Shown here one piece after another: positions 61,756-64,000 of a stretch of DNA of 64,000 nucleotides. Origin of the DNA: Sinomicrobium pectinilyticum. GTDB lineage: Bacteria; Bacteroidota; Bacteroidia; Flavobacteriales; Flavobacteriaceae. A program made the position numbers and the translations under genes. The notes beneath the pieces were generated by a model. The model saw nothing but the letters and a program-made list of their open reading frames with translations, made no database searches and had not been told where the DNA came from. The number at the start of each line of letters is the position of its first letter. Position 1 is the first letter of the stretch. The DNA is taken from NCBI RefSeq assembly GCF_003725735.1, contig NZ_RJTM01000002.1:124001-188000 (forward strand), read 5' to 3'.

Positions 61756-63336
61756 ATGAAAAACAAATTTTTAGTCCCTGTATGTGCTTTTTTTACCCTT
61801 ATGGGGTATACGCAGGAGCGTGTAACGGGAACCGTTTTTAATGATCTGAACAAAAACGGGAAAAAGGATAAAACAGAACGAGGAATAGAAAAAGTTGCTG
61901 TTACCAACGGGACGGATGTCGTTCTGACCGATTTCGAAGGAAAGTACGAATTGCCTGTGGATGACGATAACATTATTTCGGTAATAAAACCGGCAGGTTA
62001 TGCCGTTCCGGTGGATGAGAACAACCTGCCGGAATTCTTTTACATCCATAAGCCAAAAGGAAGCCCCGGTTTAAAATTCAAGGGAGTGGAGCCTACGGGA
62101 AAATTGCCCGGATCCGTAGACTTCGCGTTGTATGCTGTTGAAGAACCACAGGAATTCACCACGCTGATATTCGGCGACCCCCAGCCTTACACTTCGGAAG
62201 AAATGGAATATTTTGCCCGCGGTGTGGTCACCGAGGTAGAAGGTATAAAAAATGTTGCTTTCGGCCTGAGCCTGGGAGACCTGGTAGGAAACGACCTGAG
62301 TTTGTTTAACCCGTATATAGCGGCTACGAAAAAAGCAGGCATCCCCTGGTATAATGTTATGGGGAACCATGATATGAATTTTGATGCGGAAGAAGACAAA
62401 CTTTCCGATGAAACTTATGAGGCGCATTTCGGGCCTAATAATTATGCCTTTAACTATGGCAAGGTCCACTTTGTTATCCTGGATGATATTATTTATCCCG
62501 ATCCGCGGGATGATAAAGGATATTGGGGCGGTTTCAGAAAAGATCAGCTTCAGTTCGTAGAAAATGATTTACGGCTGGTACCCAGGGATCATTTGATAGT
62601 CCTGGCTTTTCACATACCGCTCAGCGAACCGGGAGAGGGCGATGCTTTTATAGATGAGGACAGGCAAAAACTGTTTGACTTATTGAAAGATTTTCCGAAT
62701 ACCCTATCTCTTTCGGCACATACCCATATTCAGAAACAGGATTTCTTCACCGAAAAAGACGGCTGGAAAGGAGAGAACGCACATCATGAATATAATGTGG
62801 GAACAACTTCGGGAGACTGGTATTCGGGAAAACTGAACGACCGGGGAATTCCGGTTTCTACGATGCGCGATGGGACTCCCAAGGGGTATGCCTTTATTCA
62901 CTTCACCGGAAACACTTATGAAGTGGATTACAAAGTAGCCGGGAAGCCCAAAGACTATCAAATGGAAATTTTCGCTCCCAAAGTAGTGGCCAAAGGACGC
63001 AGGACCCAGGCCGGGATTTATGTGAATTTTTTTATGGGAAGCGCGGGTGATACCGTGGAGTACCGTATAGACAATGGTGACTGGAAACCGATGACCTATG
63101 TGGAAGAAGCCGATCCGTCATATGTAAAGCTGGTCTATGAATGGGATACCACCGATACCCTGTTCGCAGGAAGGCGATCTTCCAATCCTGTAAAATCCAC
63201 ACATCTGTGGAAAGGGAATATCCCCGTCAAACTGGAAACAGGCGAACATAAGATCGAAGTACGGGCTACGGATATGTTTGGCAAAAAGCATCTCGGAGAA
63301 AGTAGTTTTATGCTGGCATTGCCCATCACCAGATAG
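61756..63336 (+). CDS. Secreted three-domain calcineurin-like phosphoesterase
   Basis: The 526-aa protein has a signal peptide (ends near LMGYTQ) and three parts known together in Bacteroidota: an N-terminal SdrD/CNA-B-like beta domain (about 20-125; GTVFNDLNKNGKKDKTERGIEKVAV), the metallophosphoesterase (about 135-330) with FGDPQPY, LSLGDLVGNDLSL, VMGNHDMNFD, AFHIPLSEPG and LSAHTHIQKQ, and a C-terminal beta domain (about 340-526). It is exported and probably hydrolyses phosphodiesters or phosphomonoesters. No PUL genes are directly next to it. It is the third secreted calcineurin-like enzyme in the window. Confidence 0.88.
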   Translation: MKNKFLVPVCAFFTLMGYTQERVTGTVFNDLNKNGKKDKTERGIEKVAVTNGTDVVLTDFEGKYELPVDDDNIISVIKPAGYAVPVDENNLPEFFYIHKPKGSPGLKFKGVEPTGKLPGSVDFALYAVEEPQEFTTLIFGDPQPYTSEEMEYFARGVVTEVEGIKNVAFGLSLGDLVGNDLSLFNPYIAATKKAGIPWYNVMGNHDMNFDAEEDKLSDETYEAHFGPNNYAFNYGKVHFVILDDIIYPDPRDDKGYWGGFRKDQLQFVENDLRLVPRDHLIVLAFHIPLSEPGEGDAFIDEDRQKLFDLLKDFPNTLSLSAHTHIQKQDFFTEKDGWKGENAHHEYNVGTTSGDWYSGKLNDRGIPVSTMRDGTPKGYAFIHFTGNTYEVDYKVAGKPKDYQMEIFAPKVVAKGRRTQAGIYVNFFMGSAGDTVEYRIDNGDWKPMTYVEEADPSYVKLVYEWDTTDTLFAGRRSSNPVKSTHLWKGNIPVKLETGEHKIEVRATDMFGKKHLGESSFMLALPITR

Positions 63337-63855
63337 TTTTGGTATAATCTGAAAGAATAAACCGGCATTCGGAGAGGCAACCCCTGTGATTGACAAACAG
63401 CAAAAAAGGGGTTGTCTTTCTTTTTCCTGTTGAAAAACTCATTTGTCAATATTTTAAAAATAGTTTTTACATCAATACAATATTTACAGGTCACAAAAAA
63501 AGTTTAAAACTATGTGCTTTAGTGCTTCTTTCTTTCAGTTCTAAAAAGTTATTCATGCCACGAAATCACGAATGAATATGGGATTGTACTTATAAAAATA
63601 TTGGTGAACCCGTGGCCAAACAGACTTTCGGTCTGTCACAAACCTATGGACTTCAAGTCATAGGAGTGGTTTAGTTTTTACCTCCTTAAAGTGTATTGCC
63701 AGCGAACACCAGGTGTACCGAAACCGTACAGGGAAGATAAACTGATTAAATTCAATGTGCTGATTCATTAATAGTTATATGTTTGGCATAATTGTTATTA
63801 CTATTAGCGCGCAGTATGAAGACCAGGAGTTATCTGTCTTTTTATCCACCGGATT
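63337..63855. other. Intergenic region before the ABC permease gene
   Basis: 519 bases without a gene. The middle holds copy B of the structured repeat (63557-63671). The right part should contain the permease promoter, but no full TAnnTTTG match was spotted. Confidence 0.5.
63557..63671 (+). repeat. Dispersed structured repeat, copy B
   Basis: Second copy of the element at 51111-51230, same orientation on the plus strand: outer inverted repeat gccacgaaatcacgaa...ttggtgaacccgtggc, then cagac-tttcg-gtctg, then cctatggacttcaagtcatagg. The spacer between the outer arms differs in sequence while the end module is conserved. Confidence 0.75.
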
Positions 63856-64000
63856 ATGATCGGAAACTATATCAAAACATCGGGACGTAACCTAGTACGC
63901 AATAAACTCTTCTCATCGATCAATATTATTGGCCTTGCCATCAGTATGTCGGTGGGGTTACTGCTGATCGCGTTCATGTTAGACCTGTATTCGTACGATA
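63856..64000 (+). CDS. MacB/FtsX-type ABC transporter permease, N-terminal fragment (cut by window edge)
   Basis: The frame opens at ATG 63856 and runs off the window after 48 codons. It begins MIGNYIKTSGRNLVRNKLFSSI, then enters the first membrane helix (INIIGLAISMSVGLLLIAFML) and DLYSYD. This is the standard start of the Bacteroidota MacB-type FtsX permeases (pattern 'IK...RNL.RNK.FS.INI.GLAI'), which couple with an ATPase to drive efflux or mechanotransmission. The periplasmic domain and remaining helices lie outside the window, so nothing can be said on substrate. Confidence 0.9.
   Translation, partial: MIGNYIKTSGRNLVRNKLFSSINIIGLAISMSVGLLLIAFMLDLYSYD

Overview
The window looks like a chromosomal piece of a member of the Bacteroidota, most likely a marine or soil Flavobacteriaceae. 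The reasons are three SusC/SusD outer-membrane pairs, a hybrid two-component regulator, the TamL-type lipoprotein, promoters of the TAnnTTTG type, weak Shine-Dalgarno signals, and the housekeeping proteins (Pnp, S15, AccD, class II aldolase). No rRNA, tRNA, CRISPR array, transposase or phage gene was seen.

Layout. 1-314: end of a sulfatase. 632-10894 (+): polysaccharide utilization locus (PUL) 1, SusC, SusD, a GH144-type lipoprotein, a calcineurin-like phosphoesterase, a serine esterase and a GH3 beta-glucosidase; this set points to beta-1,2-glucan, perhaps substituted. A bidirectional terminator at 10928-10950 separates it from a housekeeping block on the minus strand (pnp, rpsO, accD, fbaA, tamL), followed by a divergent SpoU-type RNA methyltransferase. 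19392-20665 has no recognisable gene but carries three tandem 127-bp degenerate repeats and flanking inverted repeats. Next come a 46-aa membrane protein and an Asn/Thr/Arg-rich secreted protein.

22598-39097 (+): PUL 2, an apparent ten-gene operon: GH92 alpha-mannosidase, SusC, SusD, a lipocalin-like lipoprotein, a propeller-type lipoprotein, an MFS sugar porter, a ROK kinase, a two-domain mannose-6-phosphate isomerase, a sialate O-acetylesterase-type esterase and a GntR regulator. It can be read as a complete route from outside mannoside to fructose-6-phosphate. A palindrome at the first promoter is partly repeated upstream of gntR, which suggests autoregulated repression.

39114-42578 (-): phosphoesterase, Rrf2 regulator and TauE/SafE exporter. 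43086-43472 (+): a lone type VI secretion Hcp gene. 43620-55808 (-): PUL 3, SusC, SusD, a beta-helix lipoprotein, a GH5-like enzyme and four GH43-type propellers, probably for arabinose-containing glycans, with a divergent hybrid two-component regulator at 56167-60144. The right end has mobA, a truncated ECF sigma factor fragment, a three-domain phosphoesterase and the start of an ABC permease.

Family assignments come from reading motifs, not from database searches. Substrates are inferred from enzyme content.
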